54,526 bases of DNA, from NCBI RefSeq assembly GCF_003664595.1, contig NZ_QXPZ01000039.1, positions 1-54,526 on the forward strand, written 5' to 3'. The translations under genes were made by a program, and so were the position numbers. The DNA comes from Atopobacter sp. AH10 (GTDB lineage Bacteria > Bacillota > Bacilli > Lactobacillales > Aerococcaceae). The notes beneath the pieces were generated by a model that saw nothing but the letters and a program-made list of their open reading frames with translations, was not told the origin of the DNA and did no database searches. Shown in pieces: positions 8,560-16,792 of this stretch. Position 1 is the stretch's first letter; every line of letters starts with the position of its first letter.

Positions 8560-8603
8560 CATACCCTTGGTATGTTTCTATATATTAACATACCAAGGGT
8601 ATG
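8560..8603 (-). promoter_or_regulatory. Promoter of the ABC operon with two TetR-type operators
   Basis: Two 15-base palindromes of the form CATACC-N3-GGTATG lie at 8560-8574 and 8589-8603. Together they form an 18-base inverted repeat with a 10-base spacer (8559-8604). On the minus strand, TTGATT as -35 and TAATAT as -10 (8582-8587) have an 18-base spacer, so one operator fills the spacer and the other covers the start of transcription. This is a classic repressor layout for the TetR gene just upstream. Confidence 0.7.
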
Positions 8604-8654
8604 CTAATCAACACCTTAATAACAATTTGTATATTCATAACAAACTTATCTCAA

Positions 8655-8696
8655 TAAAAAAACGCATGGTGGATATTTAGCTTCCAATCATGCGTT
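8655..8696 (-). terminator. Terminator of the tetR gene
   Basis: AACGCATG and CATGCGTT form a stem around a 20-base loop, followed on the minus strand by a run of T's. It separates tetR from the operator region. Confidence 0.75.
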
Positions 8697-8718
8697 ATAA
8701 ATACTGGCTATTAGGTAA

Positions 8719-9336
8719 TCAATCTTCCATTTTACTGATCAATTCCTCATCGAATAACTTGACCCCGAATTTTTCTAACATCATGTTAATTACTTCCATT
8801 TTATTTGATACTTTTATTTGCTCATTTTGCCATATCAGTGGATTTAACCATAAATTCAGTAAAACAGCAATCATTTCTGCTGTTTCATTTGGATATTTAG
8901 TTCTTATACTACCATCTGCTATACCTTCATTTATTATAGGCTGAATATACCGAGGAATTGTTATATCCCTTATTTCAATAATAAAGGCCGAAAGCAATTT
9001 AGGATTATCCAACAAATTAGGAGACATGCGTGTGATAGCTTCCATGTTTTTGTTGTCAAAACTTGATTTTACGATTTTTATTAGTTTTTCAGCTCCCAGT
9101 AAACTTTTATCTCTTTTTATTTCTTCAAAGATTTGTATGTTTTTACTTCCTATCTCACTGACAACCGAATTAAAAATATCTTCCTTAGATTCAAAATAAT
9201 GATATATTGCCCCCTTGGTTAATCCATCAAGTCCATTTATAATATCTGAAATTCTAGTTTCTTCGTAACCCTTTGTTATAAACAGTTTACTTGCTACACT
9301 TATAATTTTATTTCTAGTATTTTCTTTATTATCCAT
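8719..9336 (-). CDS. TetR-family transcriptional regulator
   Basis: A 205-residue repressor. The N-terminal TetR helix-turn-helix is clear (IISVASKLFITKGYEETRISDI ... LTKGAIYHYFESKEDIF, about residues 11-55), followed by a helical ligand-binding domain with no further recognisable signature. The ATG follows AGAAGGGC. It lies 20 bases after an XRE gene on the same strand and probably shares its promoter. Its likely targets are the two CATACC/GGTATG palindromes just downstream of its terminator, which control the ABC operon. The ligand is unknown. It is AT-rich like the rest of the island. Confidence 0.9.
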   Translation of the reverse strand: MDNKENTRNKIISVASKLFITKGYEETRISDIINGLDGLTKGAIYHYFESKEDIFNSVVSEIGSKNIQIFEEIKRDKSLLGAEKLIKIVKSSFDNKNMEAITRMSPNLLDNPKLLSAFIIEIRDITIPRYIQPIINEGIADGSIRTKYPNETAEMIAVLLNLWLNPLIWQNEQIKVSNKMEVINMMLEKFGVKLFDEELISKMED

Positions 9337-9356
9337 CGTCCAATAGCCCTTCTACA

Positions 9357-9587
9357 TTAAACTTGTTTCGTTGTACTATTCTCATAAAAATCATCAAAAG
9401 AGAATACATCGTTAGGTGTACAATCAAGTGCCTTACATATTCTTTCTAAATTTTTCAATGTTATCGGCTTATTCTTGCCCATTTGTGCCATAACATTTGT
9501 GGTAAGCCCAGCCATAGCAATGACATCTTTCTTTCTTAATCCTTTTTTTGCAAGTTGTATCCACAACGGTTTATAGTTAAGTGTCAT
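9357..9587 (-). CDS. Small XRE/Cro-like DNA-binding protein
   Basis: A 76-residue HTH protein (WIQLAKKGLRKKDVIAMAGL, then KNLERICKALDCTPNDVFSF) of the YozG/Cro type that is common on integrative elements. ATG preceded by GAGGAATTTT. It is the first gene of the island on this strand and is followed after 20 bases by tetR. It probably regulates its own promoter. Single-domain XRE proteins of this size cannot be assigned a target by sequence alone. Confidence 0.85.
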   Translation of the reverse strand: MTLNYKPLWIQLAKKGLRKKDVIAMAGLTTNVMAQMGKNKPITLKNLERICKALDCTPNDVFSFDDFYENSTTKQV

Positions 9588-9618
9588 AAAATTCCTCGCT
9601 ATTCTTTAACTCATTCTT

Positions 9619-9648
9619 ATTATATCATCTTATATTGGCTGCGTTCAA
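9619..9648 (-). promoter_or_regulatory. Promoter of xre-tetR
   Basis: Minus strand: TTGAAC (9643-9648), an 18-base spacer and TATAAT (9619-9624), about 35 bases before the xre start codon. Confidence 0.65.
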
Positions 9649-9774
9649 TTTTTTATTGATTCCATAGGGATACCTCTATACTTTCTGGCCACATTACTCT
9701 TTATCTTAATATAAACCTCTTCACCAAAAGACTAGCCGCCCTTTTCCAAAAGGATCCTTAGCAACTTGTCTGAC

Positions 9775-9821
9775 ATAAAAAACAGCCTCGTCGGAATCTC
9801 AAAAACTCCCACGAGGCTGTT
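9775..9821 (-). terminator. Terminator of the uracil permease gene
   Basis: AACAGCCTCGT and ACGAGGCTGTT form an 11-base-pair stem, with a T-run on the minus strand. Confidence 0.85.
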
Positions 9822-9843
9822 CTATTCTTTAGATTAACTCAAT

Positions 9844-11145
9844 TTAGTCAATAGTAATATTTAATTTTTCTTCTTCTGGCAAGATGAGGTTCAAGGCTAC
9901 ACCAGACAAAGCACATAGGGTTGTCCCAGATAAAGTCACTAAACTTCCTAAATGTAAGACTGCTCCACCTAAGCCAAGCACTAGCATAGCTGAGGCAATG
10001 ATCAAATTACGAACTTGTTTAAAGTCCACACGGTTTTCAATCAACACTTTCAACCCATTAGAAGCGATAACCCCATAGAGTAAGATGGACATCCCGCCTA
10101 GGACACAGTTTGGAATCGTGGCAATAATCGCCGTAAACTTTCCTAAGAAGGATAGCCCCATAGCAATGCAGGCAGCTCTTTGAATAACACTTACGCTAGC
10201 TACACGGGTCAAGGCTACAACCCCTGTATTTTCACCGTATGTCGTATTAGCTGGACCTCCCAAGAAGGCAGAAACAGTCGTCGCAATCCCATCCCCAACT
10301 AAAGTCCGTTTCAATCCTGGGGTCTTTAAAAATTCTCGACCACAAATCTCACTTAAGACGGTATGATCCCCAATATGTTCAGCAATAGTCACGATAGCAA
10401 CTGGAACGATCGCCCAGCTTTCCGGTCCAAAATACAGATTGTAGTGATCAAAGTAAGGTGTCTTAAATGGCAAAATAAATTGTGGGGCTTGGATCCATTT
10501 AGCTTCAAGCACTGGAGTAAAGTCGACTAAACCAAAGGCAAGAGCTGTTAAATAACCTCCAACAATACCGAAAATGAATGGGATAATTTTGATAAAGCCT
10601 TTCGCTTTCGTATTAATGAAAGCAGAGATCAAGAAAGTCACCACAGCAACCAACATCCCTCTCCAATCCCCTTTTTCAACAAAACCTGCATTTTTTACCG
10701 CAGATCCGGATAGTCCCAAGCCGATAACGATAATCATCGGTCCAATAACAATTGGTGGTAAGAGGCGGTCAATCCAACGAGTTCCTAAATATTTAACAAA
10801 GAAAGCTACGATAACATAAACCAAACCCGTTAGCATAATCCCTGTTTGAGCTGCTTTAACGTCCCCGTGCATTTGTTTCATCGCAAAAGCCATAGCTGTA
10901 ATAAAGGCAAAGGATGACCCTAAATAAACAGGCACCTTATACTGTGTAGCAAAGCCATAAATCAAGGTCCCGATTCCACTAGCAAACAAGGCTACCGATA
11001 CAGGCATCCCCAAAATCAAAGGTACCAAGATCGTCGCCCCAAACATAGCAAAAACATGTTGCACACTCAAAAGCCAACCCAAACCAGCTGACGGTTTTTG
11101 ATCCACATCATACCGCAAATTGACATTATTTGTTTCTAATTCCAC
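9844..11145 (-). CDS. pyrP: Uracil permease (NCS2 family)
   Basis: A 433-residue nucleobase:cation symporter with about 12-14 membrane segments that imports uracil. The N-terminal QHVFAMFGATILVPLILG and the QYKVPVYLGSSFAF region are typical of UraA/PyrP, and FLGGPANTTYGENTGV is a family signature. A GTG start at 11145 is chosen because AAAAGGAG lies just before it; a longer reading frame would run through that ribosome binding site. A PyrR-type attenuator in the leader supports uracil as substrate rather than xanthine. It is transcribed alone. Confidence 0.88.
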   Translation of the reverse strand: MELETNNVNLRYDVDQKPSAGLGWLLSVQHVFAMFGATILVPLILGMPVSVALFASGIGTLIYGFATQYKVPVYLGSSFAFITAMAFAMKQMHGDVKAAQTGIMLTGLVYVIVAFFVKYLGTRWIDRLLPPIVIGPMIIVIGLGLSGSAVKNAGFVEKGDWRGMLVAVVTFLISAFINTKAKGFIKIIPFIFGIVGGYLTALAFGLVDFTPVLEAKWIQAPQFILPFKTPYFDHYNLYFGPESWAIVPVAIVTIAEHIGDHTVLSEICGREFLKTPGLKRTLVGDGIATTVSAFLGGPANTTYGENTGVVALTRVASVSVIQRAACIAMGLSFLGKFTAIIATIPNCVLGGMSILLYGVIASNGLKVLIENRVDFKQVRNLIIASAMLVLGLGGAVLHLGSLVTLSGTTLCALSGVALNLILPEEEKLNITID

Positions 11146-11159
11146 GTGTCTCTCTCCTT

Positions 11160-11305
11160 TTGGGCACAAAAAAGAGCCCTTTCTTTCCTAAAGGACCCGC
11201 TTGACCGGTCATATCGAGCGAGAAACTCTCCCCAACTCGCCATAACTCTCAACTGGTTGAGCTTTTTTTGCCTCACGGGACAAAATTAAAAGTCCTTTAA
11301 TCTTT
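11160..11305 (-). promoter_or_regulatory. PyrR-type attenuator leader of pyrP
   Basis: On the minus strand the leader holds the loop GTCCCGTGAGGC (plus 11270-11281), matching the PyrR RNA consensus RUCCNGNGAGGY, on a stem TTTTG/CAAAA. It is followed by a terminator just before the gene, where GGGTCCTTT pairs with AAAGGGCTC and then six T's. This is the expected layout for PyrR-UMP transcription attenuation. Confidence 0.75.
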
Positions 11306-11309
11306 GATC

Positions 11310-11337
11310 ATTTTACCAAAACGCCCCAACTTGTCAA
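11310..11337 (-). promoter_or_regulatory. Promoter of pyrP
   Basis: Minus strand: TTGACA (11332-11337), a 16-base spacer and TAAAAT (11310-11315), followed by the PyrR-type leader. Confidence 0.7.
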
Positions 11338-11449
11338 GTGATTCCAGTTACTTTCCCTTAATTTTTTAAAGTCTCTTTCACCGGAAGTCATCTTCCCTCA
11401 AATTGGTTTTCATTATCTTATCACTATATTTTTAGGATAGCTTAAAAGC

Positions 11450-11500
11450 AAAAAAGAGCAGCCTTTTACTCCGCCTTACTGACGTAAAAAAATTCTGCTC
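11450..11500 (-). terminator. Terminator downstream of trhP2
   Basis: GAGCAG and CTGCTC flank a large internal loop and are followed on the minus strand by TTTTTT. The stem is short, so this is a moderate call. Nothing else is recognisable in 11341-11591. Confidence 0.5.
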
Positions 11501-11591
11501 CATTTAACTTCGCTAAAGGCAAGCGTATCAGTCTAACTTATTTACCCGTCAGTCTATCCGCCTAACACCTTAGCTAGCAGCCAATCGCCCA

Positions 11592-12830
11592 TCACTTCCG
11601 TTTCCTTATCATATCGTAGACTTGAACGGGTTCTTTAACCGGCATTTGACAGATCATCATGGCATGAGGTGCACGATCAATAGCTAGTCCATTTTCATCC
11701 TTTAGCTCTTCAACCGTTTGGGTAAAGTGGCGCATACCTGGCCCGTAAAATTCAACCTCGTCCCCGCAGCCAAAATTATTTCTTTGTTGGATGGTCGCTA
11801 TCCCACTTGCTTCATCATATGCTATGACTTGGCCTACAAAGGCATATTGAGGAATCTTGCGACGTGGACCAAAGAGTTGTTCCTCTTCAGTAGGCGTCCC
11901 GTAGAAGAAGCCTGTAGCGAGTTCTCTTTGCGCAACTTTCCACAACTCATCCACCCATTCCTTTTTCAATTCGTAATGATCTGGATCAGCGCAATAAGCA
12001 TCAATCGCCTTCCGATAAACATTACATACAGTAGAAACATAGTGAATAGACTTCATCCGGCCTTCTACCTTCAAGCTATCGATCCCCGCTTCCACTAAAT
12101 CAGGAATATGCCCTAGCATAGATAGGTCAACCGCACTCATAGAAAAAGCTTCTTCCACGCCATGTTCTTCTCCAATAGTATGTTTGAGCCCTGGCAAGTC
12201 CATATCAAACAAGCCGTATTTCCAACGACAAGACTGAGCGCAGCCTCCACGGTTCGCATCACGGTTCGCCATATGGTTACTTAAGACACAACGCCCAGAA
12301 TAAGAAATGCACATTGCCCCATGAACAAAGGCCTCAATTTCCACATTCACTCGTTCCCGCATATAGCGAATTTCTTCCATACTAACTTCCCGAGCCAAAA
12401 CCACCCGTTCTAAGCCCTCATCTGCCCAAAAATTGAGGGTTTGGTAATTGGTTGCACTAGCCTGTGTAGATAAATGAATCGCTAGGCCTGGAGCTTCCGT
12501 CACTGCAATTTCCATTAAAGCTGGGTCTGAGACTAATACCGCATCTATCCCTAAATCGCGAACAGTCCGATAAAATTCCCCTGCCCCCTTTTCATCTCCT
12601 TCATGTGTAACCATGTTAGAGGCCAAATAAATTTTTGCTCCATGCTCGTGCGCATAGTCTACTGCTTCTTTCATTTCTGTAAAATCAAAATTACCTGCAC
12701 GACTACGTAAACCATACGCCTGCCCCCCAATATAGCAAGCATCTGCTCCATAATGAATCGCCATCTTTAATTTTTCTAAAGTACCACCTGGAGCTAATAG
12801 CTCTGGTTTTTTCGTAATGACGCGGCCCAT
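11592..12830 (-). CDS. trhP2: U32 peptidase-family tRNA 5-hydroxyuridine protein (TrhP2, YrrO-like)
   Basis: A 412-residue U32-family protein like B. subtilis YrrO, which together with YrrN hydroxylates U34 of some tRNAs. The U32 signature EAFVHGAMCISYSGRCVLS is complete, and later cysteines (CAQSCRW) complete a probable iron-sulfur site. The ATG at 12830 is preceded by GAGGAGGAG; an ATG ten codons upstream is less likely. trhP1 lies upstream on the same strand, after a gap of about 225 bases. Confidence 0.85.
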   Translation of the reverse strand: MGRVITKKPELLAPGGTLEKLKMAIHYGADACYIGGQAYGLRSRAGNFDFTEMKEAVDYAHEHGAKIYLASNMVTHEGDEKGAGEFYRTVRDLGIDAVLVSDPALMEIAVTEAPGLAIHLSTQASATNYQTLNFWADEGLERVVLAREVSMEEIRYMRERVNVEIEAFVHGAMCISYSGRCVLSNHMANRDANRGGCAQSCRWKYGLFDMDLPGLKHTIGEEHGVEEAFSMSAVDLSMLGHIPDLVEAGIDSLKVEGRMKSIHYVSTVCNVYRKAIDAYCADPDHYELKKEWVDELWKVAQRELATGFFYGTPTEEEQLFGPRRKIPQYAFVGQVIAYDEASGIATIQQRNNFGCGDEVEFYGPGMRHFTQTVEELKDENGLAIDRAPHAMMICQMPVKEPVQVYDMIRKRK

Positions 12831-13055
12831 GCCACTCCTCCTCATTCTTACTGTCTTCATACAAAAGTCCTCTATACCGGACTCCTTCTCCTACTCTTAT
12901 CTATTAAGCCAACAAAGACTTCTCCCTGATCATCTCTATCAGTCATACCAGTTGCTTTCCCTGGCTTATCCCAATCTTCTTTGTCATCTGCCTTAACTTG
13001 CTTTCATCAATCGGATAGAGGCCTCTGCTCATGAACTTAAAATAGACGACTAAGG

Positions 13056-13979
13056 CTATTGCACTTCTTTTGGATCCTTAAAGTAAAATCCTGTATCAAA
13101 ACTCCGATTAGCTCGATGGTAAGCATTTAAACTTCGATTAGCTTCTTCTGCACCTTCTTTAGTCCAACTACCATCTAGCACTGCTTCTACTTCTTTCTTA
13201 AATATCTCCACAATCGAGACAAAAGATTCAGCATCCGTAAATAGCCCATCCAATTTAAGCTGTCCTGCTCCCATATCTAGCAATTCTTTTAATTGACCGA
13301 TCATATTTAAATCATTGCTGGCAAATATATGCGTGCCATTCATGTCTTGGTAGATGGAATAGTGCGTATTTGGCTTCATTGGTTCGCTCAAAAAAAGATC
13401 TCTTTCACGAGTTACTTCTTCATCTTCATGGACATAATTGAAGTAATTTTCAAGCAAAGGCCGTTTGGATTGGTGAATACAGGTCGGTCCATATACTTGC
13501 ACCTCTACTGGAACAATAGCCTTTTCTATAATCAGCGCTAGTTCTTCTCGAGGAATTTCCCGAGCCACAATAGCGCTCTTAGCTCCACGTTTAGCCCAGA
13601 AATTAATTTGCTTGGCATTCGTCACCATTACTTGCATGTCATAACGAAAGTCTGGATGCCTTTCTAAGCCTTTCATCACTTGCACGACTCCAGGATCGCC
13701 AACTGTGATAGAATCTGCCCCTTTTTCGTTTAAAAAGCGCAAATACTCTTCTACTCTTTCGATGCGATCATTATGAAATATTCCATTAACAGCAAGATCT
13801 GCCTTTTTACCATATCGATGAGCTAGGTCTATCAATTCTGCTTGTTGCTCTCTAGAGAAAGATTTTTTCAAGCGCAAGCCAAAATAATCCTCCCCAAATT
13901 GAATACGATCCACTCCTAATTTCAGTAAAGCTTCAGCCTGCTCTAAAGATTCTACTGTCGCAATAATTTCCGGTGTCAC
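13056..13979 (-). CDS. trhP1: U32 peptidase-family protein (TrhP1, YrrN-like)
   Basis: A 307-residue U32-family protein like B. subtilis YrrN, the shorter partner of YrrO in tRNA U34 hydroxylation. The barrel start (TPEIIATVESLEQAEALLKLGVDRIQFGED) is clear. The central motif region, EVQVYGPTCIHQSKRPLLENYF, lacks the full cysteine set, as is usual for the short paralogue. A GTG at 13979 is chosen because GAGG lies 6 bases before it and the upstream gene stops one base earlier; this gives the normal family length. Longer frames would overlap the upstream gene by more than 100 bases. Confidence 0.82.
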   Translation of the reverse strand: MTPEIIATVESLEQAEALLKLGVDRIQFGEDYFGLRLKKSFSREQQAELIDLAHRYGKKADLAVNGIFHNDRIERVEEYLRFLNEKGADSITVGDPGVVQVMKGLERHPDFRYDMQVMVTNAKQINFWAKRGAKSAIVAREIPREELALIIEKAIVPVEVQVYGPTCIHQSKRPLLENYFNYVHEDEEVTRERDLFLSEPMKPNTHYSIYQDMNGTHIFASNDLNMIGQLKELLDMGAGQLKLDGLFTDAESFVSIVEIFKKEVEAVLDGSWTKEGAEEANRSLNAYHRANRSFDTGFYFKDPKEVQ

Positions 13980-13980
13980 C

Positions 13981-14247
13981 TTATTCCTCACTTTCATGTT
14001 TTTTCCGCACATGTTTCCTTGGTTTTTCTTCAAAAGATTGGTAGCGCCCTTGCTCTTGCATTTGCTCATACAAACGTTCAGCTTGAATCTTTCTTTCACG
14101 ATCCGTCACCCACTTATGGGCAAATGGAATAGCAAAAGCTCCAACTAAAACACCTACACCTACACTGGCCCATCGTTCCATTCCACAAGCCATCGCAATC
14201 ACCATGGCTGCTATCCCAATGATCATTCCATAATTCTTTTCTAACAC
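13981..14247 (-). CDS. Small membrane protein upstream of trhP1
   Basis: An 88-residue protein with two N-terminal hydrophobic segments (about 8-22 and 27-43) and a charged C-terminal tail rich in Lys, Arg and Glu. It starts with GTG behind GAGGGAA and ends one base before the GTG of trhP1, so the two are translationally coupled. I do not recognise the family. The location suggests a membrane-linked companion of the Trh operon, but nothing more can be said. Confidence 0.65.
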   Translation of the reverse strand: MLEKNYGMIIGIAAMVIAMACGMERWASVGVGVLVGAFAIPFAHKWVTDRERKIQAERLYEQMQEQGRYQSFEEKPRKHVRKKHESEE

Positions 14248-14453
14248 AATAGTTTCCCTCGCTCTAACTTGTCTCTCTTCTTGGCATGAAGTCTATACTA
14301 TCAGTTTTTCGCCCTTTATGCTAGAAAGAAGGCTCAAAATAAGCCACTTTCCCCTTCTTCTCTAACTTTTTGTCATTAGCTCACTCATCCTCTATTATAG
14401 CACGTCGAGTGTATCATATTGTCTAATCTCTTTTCTCCTCTTATTTACCTTCC

Positions 14454-14558
14454 TGAGGGATTCCCTACTTATAAGTATTACCCTTTCTTATTTGACTTTC
14501 TGAGGGATTCCCTACTTATAAGTATTACCCTTTCTTATTTGACTTTCTGAGGGATTCC
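14454..14558. repeat. 47-bp tandem repeat (2.2 copies) upstream of the nitroreductase
   Basis: A 47-base unit beginning TGAGGGATTCCCTACTTATA starts at 14454, 14501 and 14548; the last copy is only 11 bases long. The two full copies look identical. The unit holds the palindromes AGGGATTCCCT and ACTTATAAGT. Across the copy junction, TTGACT and TTATAA lie 18 bases apart like a promoter. Confidence 0.85.
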
Positions 14559-14607
14559 GTTTACCTTTAACTTATAAAGATTTCAGCTAGAAAAGGAGAG
14601 ATACTTG

Positions 14608-15354
14608 ATGACCACCATTGAAAGGCAATTAAATCATAGAAGCATTCGAGACTTTACCGATCAATCTGTGGATGAAGGCACTATTCAAAGTTTATTAGCA
14701 GTCATGAATCGAACAGCCTCCAGTCGCGGACTGCAAAGTTGTTCGATTATTCGCTTGACTGATCAAGATAAAAAGGAGGCCATTGCCACTATAGCTGGTC
14801 AACCCTACATCGCTCAAGCTCCAGAAGTGTGGATATTCATTGCCGACTGCTACCGCAACTATACTATCTTGCATGAAAAATCCGCTAAGTCAAATCAACA
14901 ACCGACTCTAGACTTTTTATTTGAAGCCATTTCTGATAGCTATCTAGCTGCTCAAAATGTGATGGTCGCTTTAGAATCGCTTGATTTAGGTGGTGTTTTC
15001 TTAGGGAGCATCATGAATGATTTAGATGCTTTGGTTGAGCTGTTAAATCTACCAAAATTCACTTTCCCTCTATTAGGTATCGCTTTCGGACATGTAGCTA
15101 ACCCTTCTCAGCTTAAGCCTCGCATGTCACTTGACCTCAAAGTAGGAGAAAATAGCTACCCTCATCAATATTCCTATACTAAAGCCTTAGAAAACTACGA
15201 TAAAGAAATGACAAACTATTATGATACCCGTCAACACAATCGACGGTCAGATAGCTTTACAGATCAAGTTCTAAATCATTTAACGGCTGCATCACATAAA
15301 AGCAAAAGTTTATCCACTTTCTTACAAGAACAAGGTTTCATCTTAGACCGTTAA
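14608..15354 (+). CDS. NADPH-dependent nitroreductase (NfsA/FRP-like)
   Basis: A 248-residue FMN-dependent oxidoreductase of the nitroreductase family, which reduces nitroaromatics or flavins with NADPH. The N-terminal NHRSIRDFTDQSV and SSRGLQSCSIIRLTD are the usual FMN-binding start, and GGVFLGSIMND plus LLGIAFGHVANPSQLKPRMSL are typical of the NfsA branch. ATG at 14608 with AAAAGGAG nine bases before it; a TTG three bases earlier is less likely. It is the first plus-strand gene after a long minus-strand block, with tandem promoter-like repeats upstream. Confidence 0.85.
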   Translation: MTTIERQLNHRSIRDFTDQSVDEGTIQSLLAVMNRTASSRGLQSCSIIRLTDQDKKEAIATIAGQPYIAQAPEVWIFIADCYRNYTILHEKSAKSNQQPTLDFLFEAISDSYLAAQNVMVALESLDLGGVFLGSIMNDLDALVELLNLPKFTFPLLGIAFGHVANPSQLKPRMSLDLKVGENSYPHQYSYTKALENYDKEMTNYYDTRQHNRRSDSFTDQVLNHLTAASHKSKSLSTFLQEQGFILDR

Positions 15355-15675
15355 CAGGAGTTGTTGCTTCAGCTTTAAACCTGTAGTTTCCAATCTACTC
15401 GTCCTATTCACAGAGAGCCTTTTCCTCTTATAACTACTCGCTACTAAAATCTCCTAGTCCTTTGACTGCTCCTTAACCAATAGGGGCAGTCACTCATCTA
15501 GGCTAACAAAATCACAATCAGATTATCTGCAAAAGAACTAGCTTCATTTTTTTATTCACTAGGCCTTAATCTATTGGGACGAATTGACTCTCATCAACAA
15601 CTCCTCTCGTCTTCACTGCTTCCTATAAAAAATAGTCCATCTTTACTTCCCTCAAGTAAAAAAACTTGCTCAGTC

Positions 15676-15704
15676 TTTACTTTCCTATCTGACTTCGCTA
15701 TAAT
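15676..15704 (+). promoter_or_regulatory. Promoter of tRNA-Thr
   Basis: TTTACT (15676-15681), a 17-base spacer and TATAAT (15699-15704), with the tRNA starting 12 bases later. No gene is seen in 15355-15675. Confidence 0.75.
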
Positions 15705-15716
15705 ATGGCATGTGTC

Positions 15717-15789
15717 GCCGAAATAGCTCAGCTGGCAGAGCAACGCACTCGTAACGCGTAGGTCGCAGGTTCGATCCCTGTTTTCGGCA
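15717..15789 (+). tRNA. tRNA-Thr (CGU anticodon)
   Basis: A 73-base cloverleaf: acceptor GCCGAAA pairs with TTTTCGGC, the D arm is GCTCAGCTGGCAGAGC, the anticodon loop is CTCGTAA (CGU, threonine) and the T arm is GGTTCGATCC. CCA is not encoded. It is a single tRNA followed directly by a terminator. Confidence 0.95.
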
Positions 15790-15796
15790 TTTGAAT

Positions 15797-15827
15797 AATA
15801 AGGAGGCCAAAAAGCCTCCTTATTTTT
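15797..15827 (+). terminator. Terminator of tRNA-Thr
   Basis: AATAAGGAGGC and GCCTCCTTATT form an 11-base-pair stem around CAAAAA, followed by T's. Confidence 0.9.
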
Positions 15828-15989
15828 ATGTTAATGTTCATTCATTTACCTTTCCTAAGCTTTTGGCTTAACTAGCAAATGCTTTCGATTCCAGAGACTT
15901 TTGCCCTTAAAATGGCTACTTCATCTGTCGAATACAGGATACTTTTGCTATACTAAAGAAGATGGATTGATTCACCAAGGAGGCTTTCT

Positions 15990-16484
15990 ATGCTCACCGT
16001 TCTTACTGCGCTTATGTTTTCTATTATGTCATTCACTGTTTTCCGCCAACTCTCTTCCGCCATGCAAGTCCTCATTCGTCAACCCTTACTAACATGGCAA
16101 AACATCGCCAATATTGCCTTCTCGTTTTTTACCATCCTATTGGCTTTTTTAACTCAAGATACTTTAGGTTGGCTAGGAGCCTTAACTTGGCTAATGATTG
16201 GCCTTTATAGGATTTGCTTCATTTTTTCGACTGGACTAACAGATCAAGCCTGCCTCTATTTTTCCGAAAATGATTGGCGTAGCTTGTCTAACCATAAACT
16301 AGTCTACACAGATCTTTTAGGGGTGAATATCTTACCCGGACGCCAACAAGAAGACATTCGTGTGGTTTTTATGCAAACCAACAGTAAGGTCACTCTTATC
16401 TTTAAGAAAAAAGATAAGGAGCAAATTATCCATTTACTTAAAGACAAACTCCCTATCGCCGATTCTACACGGCATTCTAAATAA
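15990..16484 (+). CDS. Membrane protein of unknown function
   Basis: A 164-residue protein with about three hydrophobic segments in the first 85 residues and a soluble C-terminal half that looks like a small beta-rich domain (residues 95-150, with repeated hydrophobic strands such as DIRVVFMQ and VTLIFKKK). ATG with AAGGAGG nine bases before it. An extended -10 (TGCTATACT, -10 at 15949-15954) lies 36 bases upstream. The layout resembles small membrane proteins with a PH-like tail, but I do not recognise it. Confidence 0.75.
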   Translation: MLTVLTALMFSIMSFTVFRQLSSAMQVLIRQPLLTWQNIANIAFSFFTILLAFLTQDTLGWLGALTWLMIGLYRICFIFSTGLTDQACLYFSENDWRSLSNHKLVYTDLLGVNILPGRQQEDIRVVFMQTNSKVTLIFKKKDKEQIIHLLKDKLPIADSTRHSK

Positions 16485-16490
16485 GCATGT

Positions 16491-16520
16491 TCGCCCACTG
16501 CTAGAGTGGGCTTTTTTTTT
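16491..16520 (+). terminator. Terminator of the membrane protein gene
   Basis: GCCCACT-GCTAG-AGTGGGC followed by nine T's. Confidence 0.92.
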
Positions 16521-16627
16521 GCTCTCCTCTATCTACCTGCCCCCTTAATCTCTTATATGTTGAAGACTTGCCATATTTAGCAGGGTGCCATATTCCTAGC
16601 TTAGCGGAGAAATCTATCTTCCAGAAG

Positions 16628-16695
16628 GGAAAACGCTTTACAATTTTAGAAAAGATTAGTATAATGAAGTCACTTCATTAACGCAACCGTTTGCG
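16628..16695 (+). promoter_or_regulatory. Promoter with cre-like and MalR-type sites upstream of the PTS gene
   Basis: TTTACA (16637-16642), a 17-base spacer and TATAAT (16660-16665) form a good promoter. A cre-like GAAAACGCTTT at 16629-16639 overlaps the -35, suggesting CcpA control. CGCAACCGTTTGCG at 16682-16695, just after the transcription start, is close to the LacI-family MalR operator CGCAAACGTTTGCG. Confidence 0.65.
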
Positions 16696-16726
16696 CCATA
16701 AGAACTTGCGTTATTAACATTCCCTT

Positions 16727-16764
16727 AGCATAAACACTCACTATTTAAAGCATGTGTTTATGCT
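16727..16764 (+). promoter_or_regulatory. Leader hairpin before the PTS gene
   Basis: AGCATAAACAC and GTGTTTATGCT form an 11-base-pair stem with a 16-base loop, ending 28 bases before the start codon. There is no T-run, so it is more likely a leader structure than a terminator. Confidence 0.45.
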
Positions 16765-16792
16765 ATATGGGTGTCACAAAAGGAGAGGTAGA

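Noticed and set aside
8401-8562. A 53-codon extension of the small peptide ORF
   Set aside because: Its ATG lies inside the operator, about 13 bases after the predicted transcription start, with no ribosome binding site. The internal ATG with AGGAG is favoured.
13056-14099. Longer start for the TrhP1 gene
   Set aside because: It would overlap the upstream 88-codon gene by more than 100 bases and add a Lys/Cys-rich sequence not typical of the family.
14454-14558. CRISPR array
   Set aside because: The repeats are directly tandem with no unique spacers, and no cas genes are present. The same holds for the other repeats in the window.
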